DNA from: Omnitrophica WOR_2 bacterium GWA2_47_8
GTDB lineage: Bacteria > Omnitrophota > Gorgyraeia > Zapsychrales > GWA2-47-8
Assembly: GCA_001805375.1 (NCBI GenBank)
Contig: MHFY01000078.1
Location: forward strand, 1-5,920
Direction: 5' to 3'
DNA: 5,920 nucleotides
Shown here: positions 1 to 5,043 of the stretch, piece after piece
How positions within the stretch are numbered: the first letter of the stretch is position 1
Layout of the letters: each line of letters opens with the position of its first letter
Program-made: the position numbers and the translations under genes
Notes under the pieces: model-generated
Databases searched by the model: none
What the model was told of the DNA's origin: nothing
The model's input: only the letters and a program-made list of their open reading frames with translations

Positions 1-55
1 AGACCAAAAAAGCCATTCTTCAGACTGGAACTGACGAAAAAATCAGACGCCATTA

Positions 56-83
56 TTGAAATTGTTTACGAATGGTTTATACT
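56..83 (+). promoter_or_regulatory. Probable sigma70-type promoter of the recombinase gene
   Basis: A -35 box TTGAAA (56-61, five of six consensus bases) and a -10 box TATACT (78-83, five of six) are separated by 16 bp. Transcription would start near position 90. That is downstream of the in-frame ATG at 72 and upstream of the Shine-Dalgarno and ATG at 147, so the promoter supports the later start. The -10 box lies inside the left arm of the large inverted repeat at 66-120, so a protein binding the repeat, or cruciform extrusion, could block it. The call rests on sequence match alone. Confidence 0.55.
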
Positions 84-120
84 AATAAGCAACGGCTTAT
101 TGGTAGTAAACCATTTGTAG
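66..120. repeat. Long imperfect inverted repeat upstream of the recombinase
   Basis: Bases 66-90 and 95-120 are almost perfect reverse complements around a 4-base centre (AACG, 91-94). The inner arm is AATAAGC / GCTTATT (84-90 with 95-101). The outer arm is ATGGTTTA / TAAACCAT (72-79 with 107-114). I count 25 pairs with a single bulged base (G106). Three pairs are G-T (66/120, 70/116, 83/102), which an RNA fold would tolerate but a strict DNA palindrome would not. There is no T-tract after it, so it is not a standard terminator. It ends two bases before the purine-rich ribosome-binding region of the recombinase. It could be an operator, a leader hairpin, or a recombination site recognised by the neighbouring enzyme. 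Confidence 0.8.
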
Positions 121-121
121 G

Positions 122-140
122 AAAGGAGGGTAGAGAGGAG
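122..140 (+). promoter_or_regulatory. Ribosome-binding region that fixes the recombinase start
   Basis: Two Shine-Dalgarno-like purine tracts occur here: AAAGGAGGG (122-130) and GAGAGGAG (133-140). The second ends six bases before the ATG at 147, an ideal distance. The upstream in-frame ATG at 72 has no such tract and lies upstream of the predicted transcription start. This is why the 25 extra residues implied by the ATG at 72 are left out of the gene. Confidence 0.75.
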
Positions 141-146
141 AAACAA

Positions 147-1241
147 ATGGGAACTACTTTTAGACGCGGTAAAAAATGGGGTATTAATTATATTGATGAC
201 CGGGGGAGACAAATTCGAAAGCTTGTTTCGCCCTACAAAGAAACTGCCCAACTCATTCTTAATAAGGTCGAGCTGGAAATTGCCGAAGGAAAATATCTGG
301 ATATCCGCAAGAGCAAAAAAATTCTGTTTGAGGATTTTGCTCAGCAGTATCTCGATACCCATGTAAAACTACAGAACAAAAACTTTGGCAATCAAGCTGA
401 TCTTATTAAGGGCCTAGTAAAGCATTTTAAAGGGCACTACCTTGACCAGATTGATCCGGTGATGGTACGAAAATATCTTTCGTTTCGCTTAAAGACAGTC
501 AAACCTTCTTCAGCAAATCGCGATTTAATGATGTTGAAATCGATGTTTAATCGCGCAATAGAATGGGAGATTTTATTTAAGCCTAACCCAACAAAAGATA
601 TTAAACCTTTGCCCGAAAATAATGAGCGATGCCGATGGTTAACAGAAGAGGAACAGCTTCAACTTCTCGCAAATTGCCTAGGAATAGCTCGGGTGCTTGT
701 CTTAATGGCCTTACAAACTGGAATGAGATGGGGAGAAATAAGAACACTTAAGTGGCGGCAGTCGCCTCAAAGTAATTATGTGGATTTTGAGAATAACGTG
801 ATTTATATTCACGAATCTCAAGCCAAGAGTAAAAAATCCAGATACATTCCTTTGGGAGAAACGTTGAAAAAAGAGTTGCTAAATATTCCTCACCAGCCGA
901 ATACAGATTATATATTCCTTAACCCTCAAACTCACAAACCAATTGGGAGTTTGAAAAGGTCTTTTAAAACGACCTTGAAGAGGACAGGAATAGCCGATTT
1001 TAAATTCCATGATCTGCGTCATACTTTTGCTTCCAATCTGGTTTTAAAAGGCGTGAATCTGTATGTTGTCCAAAAACTGTTGGGACATGCAACTCCGAAG
1101 ATGACTCAACGTTATGCTCATTTAGGTTCAGATCAATTAAGAGAAGCGATTGAAAAAATTGATATACAGCGAAATAGTGTTATGTATAATATTCCTTCAA
1201 CGAAAAATAGCACAAATCTAGCACAAACGTGTATCAACTAA
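147..1241 (+). CDS. Phage/ICE-type tyrosine recombinase (integrase)
   Basis: A 364-residue site-specific recombinase that cuts and rejoins DNA through a 3'-phosphotyrosyl intermediate. An N-terminal arm-type DNA-binding segment (about residues 1-50, RRGKKWGINYIDDRGR) is followed by a SAM-like core-binding domain (about 60-145) and the catalytic domain (about 164-335). The active-site set is complete: R194 in TGMRWGE, the beta-hairpin lysine K227 in AKSKKSR, H288 and R291 in HDLRH, H314 in LLGHA and nucleophile Y323 in TQRYAH. The start at 147 is chosen on promoter and Shine-Dalgarno evidence; an in-frame stop at 57-59 and an ATG at 72 lie upstream. The gene is AT-richer than rsmE, recA and htrA, which suggests transfer. 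No excisionase, relaxase or phage gene is visible beside it, so the element either extends left of the window or is a remnant. The arm-domain architecture favours a mobile-element integrase over chromosomal XerC/D. Confidence 0.95.
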   Translation: MGTTFRRGKKWGINYIDDRGRQIRKLVSPYKETAQLILNKVELEIAEGKYLDIRKSKKILFEDFAQQYLDTHVKLQNKNFGNQADLIKGLVKHFKGHYLDQIDPVMVRKYLSFRLKTVKPSSANRDLMMLKSMFNRAIEWEILFKPNPTKDIKPLPENNERCRWLTEEEQLQLLANCLGIARVLVLMALQTGMRWGEIRTLKWRQSPQSNYVDFENNVIYIHESQAKSKKSRYIPLGETLKKELLNIPHQPNTDYIFLNPQTHKPIGSLKRSFKTTLKRTGIADFKFHDLRHTFASNLVLKGVNLYVVQKLLGHATPKMTQRYAHLGSDQLREAIEKIDIQRNSVMYNIPSTKNSTNLAQTCIN

Positions 1242-1299
1242 AAATGACCTCAATCGCGTTTTTCATTAATTATCTGAAATTAAACGAGTTAAACACTTA

Positions 1300-1376
1300 G
1301 GGCCGATAGCTCAGTTTGGGAGAGCGCCTGGTTCGCAATCAGGAGGCCGGCGGTTCGATCCCGCCTCGGTCCACCA
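1300..1376 (+). tRNA. tRNA-Ala, anticodon CGC
   Basis: A complete 77-base cloverleaf with encoded CCA. The acceptor stem is 1300-1306 with 1366-1372, discriminator A1373 and CCA 1374-1376. The D stem is GCTC/GAGC (1309-1312, 1322-1325). The anticodon stem is 1327-1331 with 1339-1343 around the loop TTCGCAA, giving anticodon CGC at 1334-1336, which reads alanine codon GCG. The variable loop has five bases, and the T arm is GGCGG-TTCGATC-CCGCC (1349-1365). Position 3 is G and position 70 is T, the G3:U70 wobble that is the main identity element for alanyl-tRNA synthetase and independently confirms the alanine call. The recombinase ends 58 bases upstream. No clear promoter is visible in that gap. 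The 3' end enters a palindromic element directly. Confidence 0.97.
1368..1375 (+). repeat. Direct repeat copy 1, GGTCCACC (in the tRNA acceptor end)
   Basis: This 8-base stretch of the tRNA 3' end recurs exactly at 1498-1505, 130 bases downstream. The two copies bracket the palindromic segment. This would fit a target-site duplication or a repeat built from the tRNA end. Eight bases is short, so chance is not excluded. Confidence 0.5.
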
Positions 1377-1455
1377 GTCTTCGCCAAATTGCTTTCGCGT
1401 TTGGCTTCGCCTGGCTCCGCCAAAGAAGACAAACGCATAAAGAAGAGACTGGTGG
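1371..1455 (+). repeat. tRNA-overlapping inverted repeat enclosing a smaller hairpin
   Basis: CCACCAGTCT (1371-1380), whose first six bases are the 3' end of the tRNA, is a perfect reverse complement of AGACTGGTGG (1446-1455). Nested inside are GTCTTC/GAAGAC (1377-1382 with 1425-1430) and GCCAAA/TTTGGC (1383-1388 with 1400-1405). The GCCAAA stem can continue through TGC/GCG around a TTTC loop. A second GCCAAA at 1419-1424 can pair with the same TTTGGC, so two inner folds compete. The segment is full of short GGC-TTC-GCC and GGC-TCC-GCC units. It may act in 3' processing or transcription termination of the tRNA, or be a selfish palindromic repeat. No protein-coding character is seen. Confidence 0.75.
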
Positions 1456-1505
1456 GAACCCGGCGAAGCTGAACACGCAAGTTATTCAGCGAAGCCGGGT
1501 CCACC
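1451..1505 (+). repeat. Large hairpin between tRNA-Ala and rsmE
   Basis: Three stacked helices pair around an 11-base loop (1474-1484): GGTGG/CCACC (1451-1455 with 1501-1505), ACCCGGC/GCCGGGT (1458-1464 with 1494-1500) and GCTGAA/TTCAGC (1468-1473 with 1485-1490), 18 pairs in all. A two-base bulge (1456-1457) separates the first two helices. A symmetric GAA/GAA internal loop (1465-1467, 1491-1493) separates the last two. A run of six A, not T, follows at 1512-1517, so it is not a canonical terminator for the + strand. It ends 13 bases before the rsmE start and may control read-through into that gene. Confidence 0.75.
1498..1505 (+). repeat. Direct repeat copy 2, GGTCCACC (before rsmE)
   Basis: The second copy of the 8-base tRNA-end sequence, at the foot of the large hairpin. 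The match ends after CC: the tRNA continues with A, this copy with TT. No T arm precedes it, so it is not a tRNA fragment of the length expected for an integrase att site. Confidence 0.5.
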
Positions 1506-1518
1506 TTATCTAAAAAAT

Positions 1519-2259
1519 ATGCCCCGCTTTTTCCTAAAAGAAAAAAAATTTGATCAACCCGCCGTAACGATAACTGACCCTAAAGAAATCCACCATCTTA
1601 AGAACGTCCTGCGCCTGAAAAAAGAAGAGAAGATAACCCTCTTTAATGCTCACGGCGAAGAGGCGAACGCCACGATCCTTTCCATCAGCGAACAAAAAGT
1701 GGAAGTTGCGATCAATTCCATGAACAAATCCCCTGCCAATCCTTTTAAATTAACCCTCGCCTGCGCCATCCCTAAAAAGGCAAAATTCGAGACCATCATT
1801 GAAAAGGCAACCGAACTTGGCGTGGATGAAATTGTTCCGCTGCAGACCAAACGGACCGAAGTCATCATCCCCAAAGAAAGAATGACAAGCAAGATCGCCC
1901 GTTTCGAAACGATCGCCGTCAACGCCGCCAAACAATCCCAACGCAGCAGCGTGCCGCATATTTCCCCTGGCGTAGACTTCAAGACTTTTTTAAGATTCCT
2001 AAAAGCACCCTGCCTGATCTTGATCCCTTGTTTGCCCGAACCTCGGCTGAAATTATCCGAGGCCCTGGCGCAAACAAAAGATAAAAACTTTACCCAGATC
2101 ATCTGTTTGATCGGCCCGGAAGGCGACTTTACCCCGGAAGAGATCGAGTTTGCTAAAGAGGAGGGAGCGATCCCCGTTTCCTTAGGCAAGACCACACTGA
2201 AAGTCGATACCGCCTGTTTTTGCATCCTTTCTTATATTAAAATTACGCTTAATATATAA
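1519..2259 (+). CDS. rsmE: 16S rRNA (uracil-1498-N3)-methyltransferase RsmE
   Basis: RsmE uses S-adenosylmethionine to methylate N3 of U1498 in helix 44 of 16S rRNA, in the cytoplasm on the assembled small subunit. The 246 residues match the usual family length. The N-terminal PUA-like RNA-binding part starts MPRFF and includes the segment HHLKNVLRLKKEE, typical of the family. The SPOUT methyltransferase part shows EKATELGVDEIVPL (from residue 95), NAAKQSQRS (135-143) and the SAM-site motif IGPEGDF (ending at F204). The final knot motif reads LGKTTLKVDTA (222-232), where many relatives have LGxRILRxETA; this is conservative, but worth noting. The start is fixed by homology because no Shine-Dalgarno precedes it. 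It lies 142 bases behind tRNA-Ala with hairpins but no clear promoter between, so it may depend on read-through from the tRNA. Confidence 0.93.
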   Translation: MPRFFLKEKKFDQPAVTITDPKEIHHLKNVLRLKKEEKITLFNAHGEEANATILSISEQKVEVAINSMNKSPANPFKLTLACAIPKKAKFETIIEKATELGVDEIVPLQTKRTEVIIPKERMTSKIARFETIAVNAAKQSQRSSVPHISPGVDFKTFLRFLKAPCLILIPCLPEPRLKLSEALAQTKDKNFTQIICLIGPEGDFTPEEIEFAKEEGAIPVSLGKTTLKVDTACFCILSYIKITLNI

Positions 2260-2297
2260 ATACTTAGCATCCATACGCTTCACATTAATTTATTTAT

Positions 2298-2326
2298 CCG
2301 CACTAAGTTTACGCCCTTCCGTGCGG
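2298..2326 (+). terminator. Possible weak hairpin downstream of rsmE
   Basis: CCGCAC (2298-2303) pairs with GTGCGG (2321-2326) around a 17-base loop, 38 bases after the rsmE stop and just before the recA promoter. The position suits the end of the rsmE transcript. The loop is long and no T-run follows, so it would be at best a poor intrinsic terminator. Confidence 0.25.
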
Positions 2327-2336
2327 TGCTAAACCA

Positions 2337-2365
2337 TTGACACGTTTTAGCGGATTAGGTATAAT
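2337..2365 (+). promoter_or_regulatory. Consensus sigma70 promoter of recA
   Basis: TTGACA (2337-2342) and TATAAT (2360-2365) match the bacterial consensus in all twelve positions with an optimal 17-bp spacer. Transcription should start near 2372, giving a leader of about 50 bases. A 6-bp inverted repeat, GCTAAA/TTTAGC (2328-2333 with 2346-2351), brackets the -35 box and is a candidate operator. I see no CTG-N10-CAG or GAAC-N4-GTTC type LexA box, so SOS control through a familiar LexA site is not evident. So strong a core promoter fits a gene that is abundant when needed and must be repressed otherwise. Confidence 0.9.
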
Positions 2366-2424
2366 TGGCATTCTATTGAAGACGGGGAGGCATTCATTTA
2401 ATTTTTTAATTTGGAGGAAGCGCG

Positions 2425-3441
2425 ATGTCAGAACAAAAAAAACCGGTTGAAACAACACAAGACAACAAACACAAAGCCCTGGAATTAGCTTTAGCACAAA
2501 TTGAAAAACAATTTGGCAAAGGCTCCATCATGAGACTGGACAGCCAAGCCAAGCTCGACATTCCAGCCATCCCGACGGGATCCATATCCCTGGATCTCGC
2601 CCTTGGGATCGGAGGGGTTCCCCGCGGACGGATCATTGAGATTTTTGGCCCGGAATCATCCGGAAAAACAACCCTTACCTTAAGCATAATCAAAGAAACG
2701 CAAAAACTAGGCGGTGTCGCGGCCTTTATCGACGCTGAGCATGCCTTTGACTCATCCTACGCGAAAAAAGTCGGCGTTAAACTGGATGATCTTTTGATCT
2801 CCCAGCCCGATACCGGCGAGCAGGCCCTGGAAATCGCCGAAACATTGGTGCGTTCCAATGCCGTTGATCTGGTCGTTATCGATTCCGTCGCTGCCTTGAC
2901 CCCCCGCGCCGAGATCGAAGGGGAGATGGGTGATTCGCACATGGGTCTGCAGGCACGGTTAATGTCCCAGGCCTTGCGCAAATTGACCGCCGCGATCAGC
3001 AAATCCAAGACCTGTGTTATCTTTATCAACCAGATCCGCATGAAGATCGGTATCATGTTCGGCAATCCGGAGACCACGACCGGCGGCAATGCCTTGAAAT
3101 TTTATGCCTCCGTGCGTATCGACCTGAGAAGGATCGAATCCATTAAAATGGGAGAGGAAGTCGTCGGCAACCGCATCCGGGCAAAGATCGTAAAAAACAA
3201 AGTTGCCGCTCCATTTAAGATCGCCGAATTCGAGATCCACTTTACGGAAGGTATCTCGAAGATCAGCGACATCCTGGATCTAGGCATCAAAACAGAGATC
3301 ATCGACAAATCCGGCGCCTGGTTGTCTTTTGAGAACGAAAAGATCGGCCAAGGGCGGGATAGTGCCCGTCGATATTTGCAGGAAAACCCTAAGATCATTT
3401 CAAAGATCGAAAAACAAATTTTAACCAAAGTAAAAGTATAG
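2425..3441 (+). CDS. recA: Recombinase RecA
   Basis: RecA polymerises on single-stranded DNA, drives homologous pairing and strand exchange using ATP, and triggers LexA self-cleavage in the SOS response. The 338-residue protein has the full core: Walker A GPESSGKT (75-82), catalytic E105 in IDAEHAFD, QPDTGEQALEI, Walker B ending at D153 in LVVIDSVAAL, the loop L1 region around GEMGDSHMGLQARLMSQ, and loop L2 with FGNPETTTGGNALKFYASVR. No intein or frameshift is seen. GGAGG (2413-2417) seven bases before the ATG gives a strong ribosome-binding site. The C-terminus ends in the basic ILTKVKV and lacks the long acidic tail of the E. coli protein; tails vary widely in the family. It is the first gene behind a consensus promoter, with htrA 46 bases downstream. 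Confidence 0.98.
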   Translation: MSEQKKPVETTQDNKHKALELALAQIEKQFGKGSIMRLDSQAKLDIPAIPTGSISLDLALGIGGVPRGRIIEIFGPESSGKTTLTLSIIKETQKLGGVAAFIDAEHAFDSSYAKKVGVKLDDLLISQPDTGEQALEIAETLVRSNAVDLVVIDSVAALTPRAEIEGEMGDSHMGLQARLMSQALRKLTAAISKSKTCVIFINQIRMKIGIMFGNPETTTGGNALKFYASVRIDLRRIESIKMGEEVVGNRIRAKIVKNKVAAPFKIAEFEIHFTEGISKISDILDLGIKTEIIDKSGAWLSFENEKIGQGRDSARRYLQENPKIISKIEKQILTKVKV

Positions 3442-3444
3442 CCC

Positions 3445-3476
3445 TGAGCCCTCGGACAGAAATGCCCGAGGGCTCA
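3445..3476 (+). terminator. 11-bp perfect hairpin between recA and htrA (no T-tract)
   Basis: TGAGCCCTCGG (3445-3455) is a perfect reverse complement of CCGAGGGCTCA (3466-3476) around a 10-base loop. It begins three bases after the recA stop. It is followed by AACTTACTGCC rather than a T-run, so it is not a standard intrinsic terminator. It may slow polymerase, protect the recA message from 3' decay, or mark a processing point in a recA-htrA transcript. The only purine-rich ribosome-binding-like stretch before htrA, GAGGG (3468-3472), is buried in its stem. Confidence 0.6.
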
Positions 3477-3487
3477 AACTTACTGCC

Positions 3488-4972
3488 ATGCAAAACAGAA
3501 GACTTATCTTTGTTTTCTTAAGTCTGTTTTTTCCTTTAACGAACCTCTCAGTACCTGTTAAAGCCGAAGAAACAACCCAAGTCAACACGATTAATTTAAT
3601 CACCGCTGTGGAAGATGTCGCCACCCAGGTGGGGCCGACCGTTGTTTCCATCCTTTCGGAAAAAACGGAGGCTGTTCAACCACGGTACGGTTCCACCGGG
3701 AATCCCTATCAAGACGAACTTTTTCAGAAATTCTTTGAAGACTTCTTTGGGGAATTGCCCCAGAGAGAATTCAAACGTTCCGGTTTTGGTTCCGGCGTCA
3801 TCATCGATGCCAAAGGCTATATCTTGACCAATGAGCATGTCGTCTCTGACGCGGATAACCTGACCGTCACGCTTCCCGACGGCCGCAAATTTAAAGCCGT
3901 TTTAAAAGGAACGGACCCGCGGTCTGATCTCGCGGTTATAAAGATCGACGCGCCTGACCTGCCGGTCGCGCCTTTGGGAGATTCTGATAAATTAAGGACC
4001 GGAGAATGGGTCGTCGCGATCGGCAATCCTTTCGGGCATTTACTTTCTGATCCGCACCCGACCGTCACGTCGGGTGTGATCAGTGCCCTGCAAAGGTCAT
4101 TGCCGAGCCGAGCGGGCCGGGATACAAATTATACGGATCTTATCCAAACCGACGCGGCGATCAATCCGGGTAACTCCGGCGGACCGCTGGTCAATTTAAA
4201 GGGTGAGGTCATCGGCATCAACGTGGCGATCTTTACGACCTCGGGCGGCTATCAGGGGATCGGCTTTGCCATTCCCAGCAACAGTGCCAAGCGCATTGTC
4301 GAGCAATTGATCGCCGGAAAACAGGTCGAATACGGATGGATCGGGATCAGCATTCAGGACCTGGATTACCGCCTGTCCCAATATTTCGGCTTGGATACTG
4401 TTCAAGGGGCCATGGTCAGTAAGGTTTTGGAAGGCGGCCCGGCGGAAAAGGGCGGCCTTAAAGAGGGCGATGTGATCTTATCTATCGATAAAAATAAAGT
4501 TCAAAATGTTAATGCCTTGCTTAAATATATCGGCAACAGTGCCGTTAACAAAAAGATCGATGTGCAAGTCCTGCGCAATAAAAAAATAGCGGATTTGGAG
4601 ATCACGGTCGCCAAACGCCCCAGCTTCGATGAGAACGGGATGATCCTCCCGGAACAGCCGGAAGTTGGATCACCGGACAACGAACCAGCAGCACCGCAAG
4701 AGCTAAAACCCTGGCGCGGGATAACGGTCAAAGAAATAACGCCGGAAATAGCGTCGTACTTTAAATTAAATTTTACCGAAGGTGCTATTATCGTAAATAT
4801 CGACCCGCAAAGCCCGGCTGATGAAAGCGGATTGCGTAAAGGCGATGTTATTATTTCCATCAATCAAAACCCGGTCAAAACACTGGGTGATTTTATTAAA
4901 GCCACAAAAAATGCCGGCGGGAATGCTTTGGTACGCACCTTGCGCGGATTTTTTGTGATCGACGAAAAATGA
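3488..4972 (+). CDS. htrA: Do/Deg-family periplasmic serine protease with two PDZ domains
   Basis: An envelope protease/chaperone that degrades misfolded exported proteins. At 494 residues it is close to DegP/DegQ length. Residues 1-26 form a signal peptide: NRR, then the hydrophobic LIFVFLSLFFPLTNL, then a likely cleavage after VKA before EE. The trypsin-like domain (about 45-275) carries the triad H117 (TNEHVV), D147 (SDLAVIKID) and S230 (NPGNSGGPL), all intact. PDZ1 spans about 280-379 (starting VEYGWIGISI) and PDZ2 about 409-494 (WRGITV to the C-terminus). A proline/glutamate-rich linker separates them. The ATG is supported by the signal peptide, not by a Shine-Dalgarno, which is absent. 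No promoter fits in the 46 bases after recA, so co-transcription with recA is likely. DegP, DegQ and DegS-like roles cannot be told apart, but two PDZ domains and a cleavable signal argue against DegS. Confidence 0.95.
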   Translation: MQNRRLIFVFLSLFFPLTNLSVPVKAEETTQVNTINLITAVEDVATQVGPTVVSILSEKTEAVQPRYGSTGNPYQDELFQKFFEDFFGELPQREFKRSGFGSGVIIDAKGYILTNEHVVSDADNLTVTLPDGRKFKAVLKGTDPRSDLAVIKIDAPDLPVAPLGDSDKLRTGEWVVAIGNPFGHLLSDPHPTVTSGVISALQRSLPSRAGRDTNYTDLIQTDAAINPGNSGGPLVNLKGEVIGINVAIFTTSGGYQGIGFAIPSNSAKRIVEQLIAGKQVEYGWIGISIQDLDYRLSQYFGLDTVQGAMVSKVLEGGPAEKGGLKEGDVILSIDKNKVQNVNALLKYIGNSAVNKKIDVQVLRNKKIADLEITVAKRPSFDENGMILPEQPEVGSPDNEPAAPQELKPWRGITVKEITPEIASYFKLNFTEGAIIVNIDPQSPADESGLRKGDVIISINQNPVKTLGDFIKATKNAGGNALVRTLRGFFVIDEK

Positions 4973-4974
4973 AA

Positions 4975-5043
4975 ATGAATTTTTCCCCACAACAGTCCTT
5001 TATCCATAGAACGAAAACCCGCTCGACGGCCCACATCTCATGA
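4975..5043 (+). CDS. Possible 22-codon mini-ORF linking htrA to alaS
   Basis: An ATG two bases after the htrA stop opens a 22-residue frame (MNFSPQQSFIHRT...) that ends in TGA at 5041-5043. This stop overlaps the alaS start as ATGA (5040-5043). The arrangement would let ribosomes that finish htrA restart, read the short frame, and restart again at alaS, which has no Shine-Dalgarno of its own. The peptide has one alanine codon, so it is not an obvious alanine-sensing leader peptide. It resembles no family I recognise and may be only a chance frame; the geometry is the argument for it. Confidence 0.3.
   Translation: MNFSPQQSFIHRTKTRSTAHIS

Noticed and set aside
1..120. Open frames at the left edge: a 39-codon frame ending at 118-120 and an 18-codon frame ending at 57-59
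   Set aside because: Either could be the C-terminus of an upstream gene, but neither peptide is recognisable, and the longer one runs through the palindrome. The data do not decide between them.
66..120. Integron attC site
   Set aside because: The RYYYAAC and GTTRRRY core sites expected at the ends are absent, and the recombinase lacks an evident integron-integrase-specific insertion.
72..146. 25-residue N-terminal extension of the recombinase from the ATG at 72
   Set aside because: It lies within the hairpin, has no ribosome-binding site, and is upstream of the predicted transcription start. The ATG at 147 has a good Shine-Dalgarno at the right distance.
1451..1505. Second, degenerate tRNA gene, because of the CCACC end and paired termini
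   Set aside because: No T loop, D arm or anticodon arm can be placed. The fold is a single long hairpin.
1289..1513. Open frames on both strands across the tRNA and its trailer
   Set aside because: They overlap the tRNA (translations such as NQEAGGSIPPRST are the tRNA read as protein) and the palindromes. This is a common source of false gene calls.
2244..2318. Short direct repeats TACGCTT (2244-2250, 2274-2280) and TTACGCCCTT
   Set aside because: They are too short and uneven in spacing, and the first lies inside the rsmE coding sequence. They are likely chance.
3414..3442. Promoter for htrA at the end of recA (TATAGC as -10)
   Set aside because: Only four of six -10 bases match and there is no -35 box at a suitable distance.
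1650..4990. Many reverse-strand and off-frame open frames across rsmE, recA and htrA
   Set aside because: They lie opposite or within genes with clear family motifs and show no recognisable domains. They are shadows of the true coding frames.
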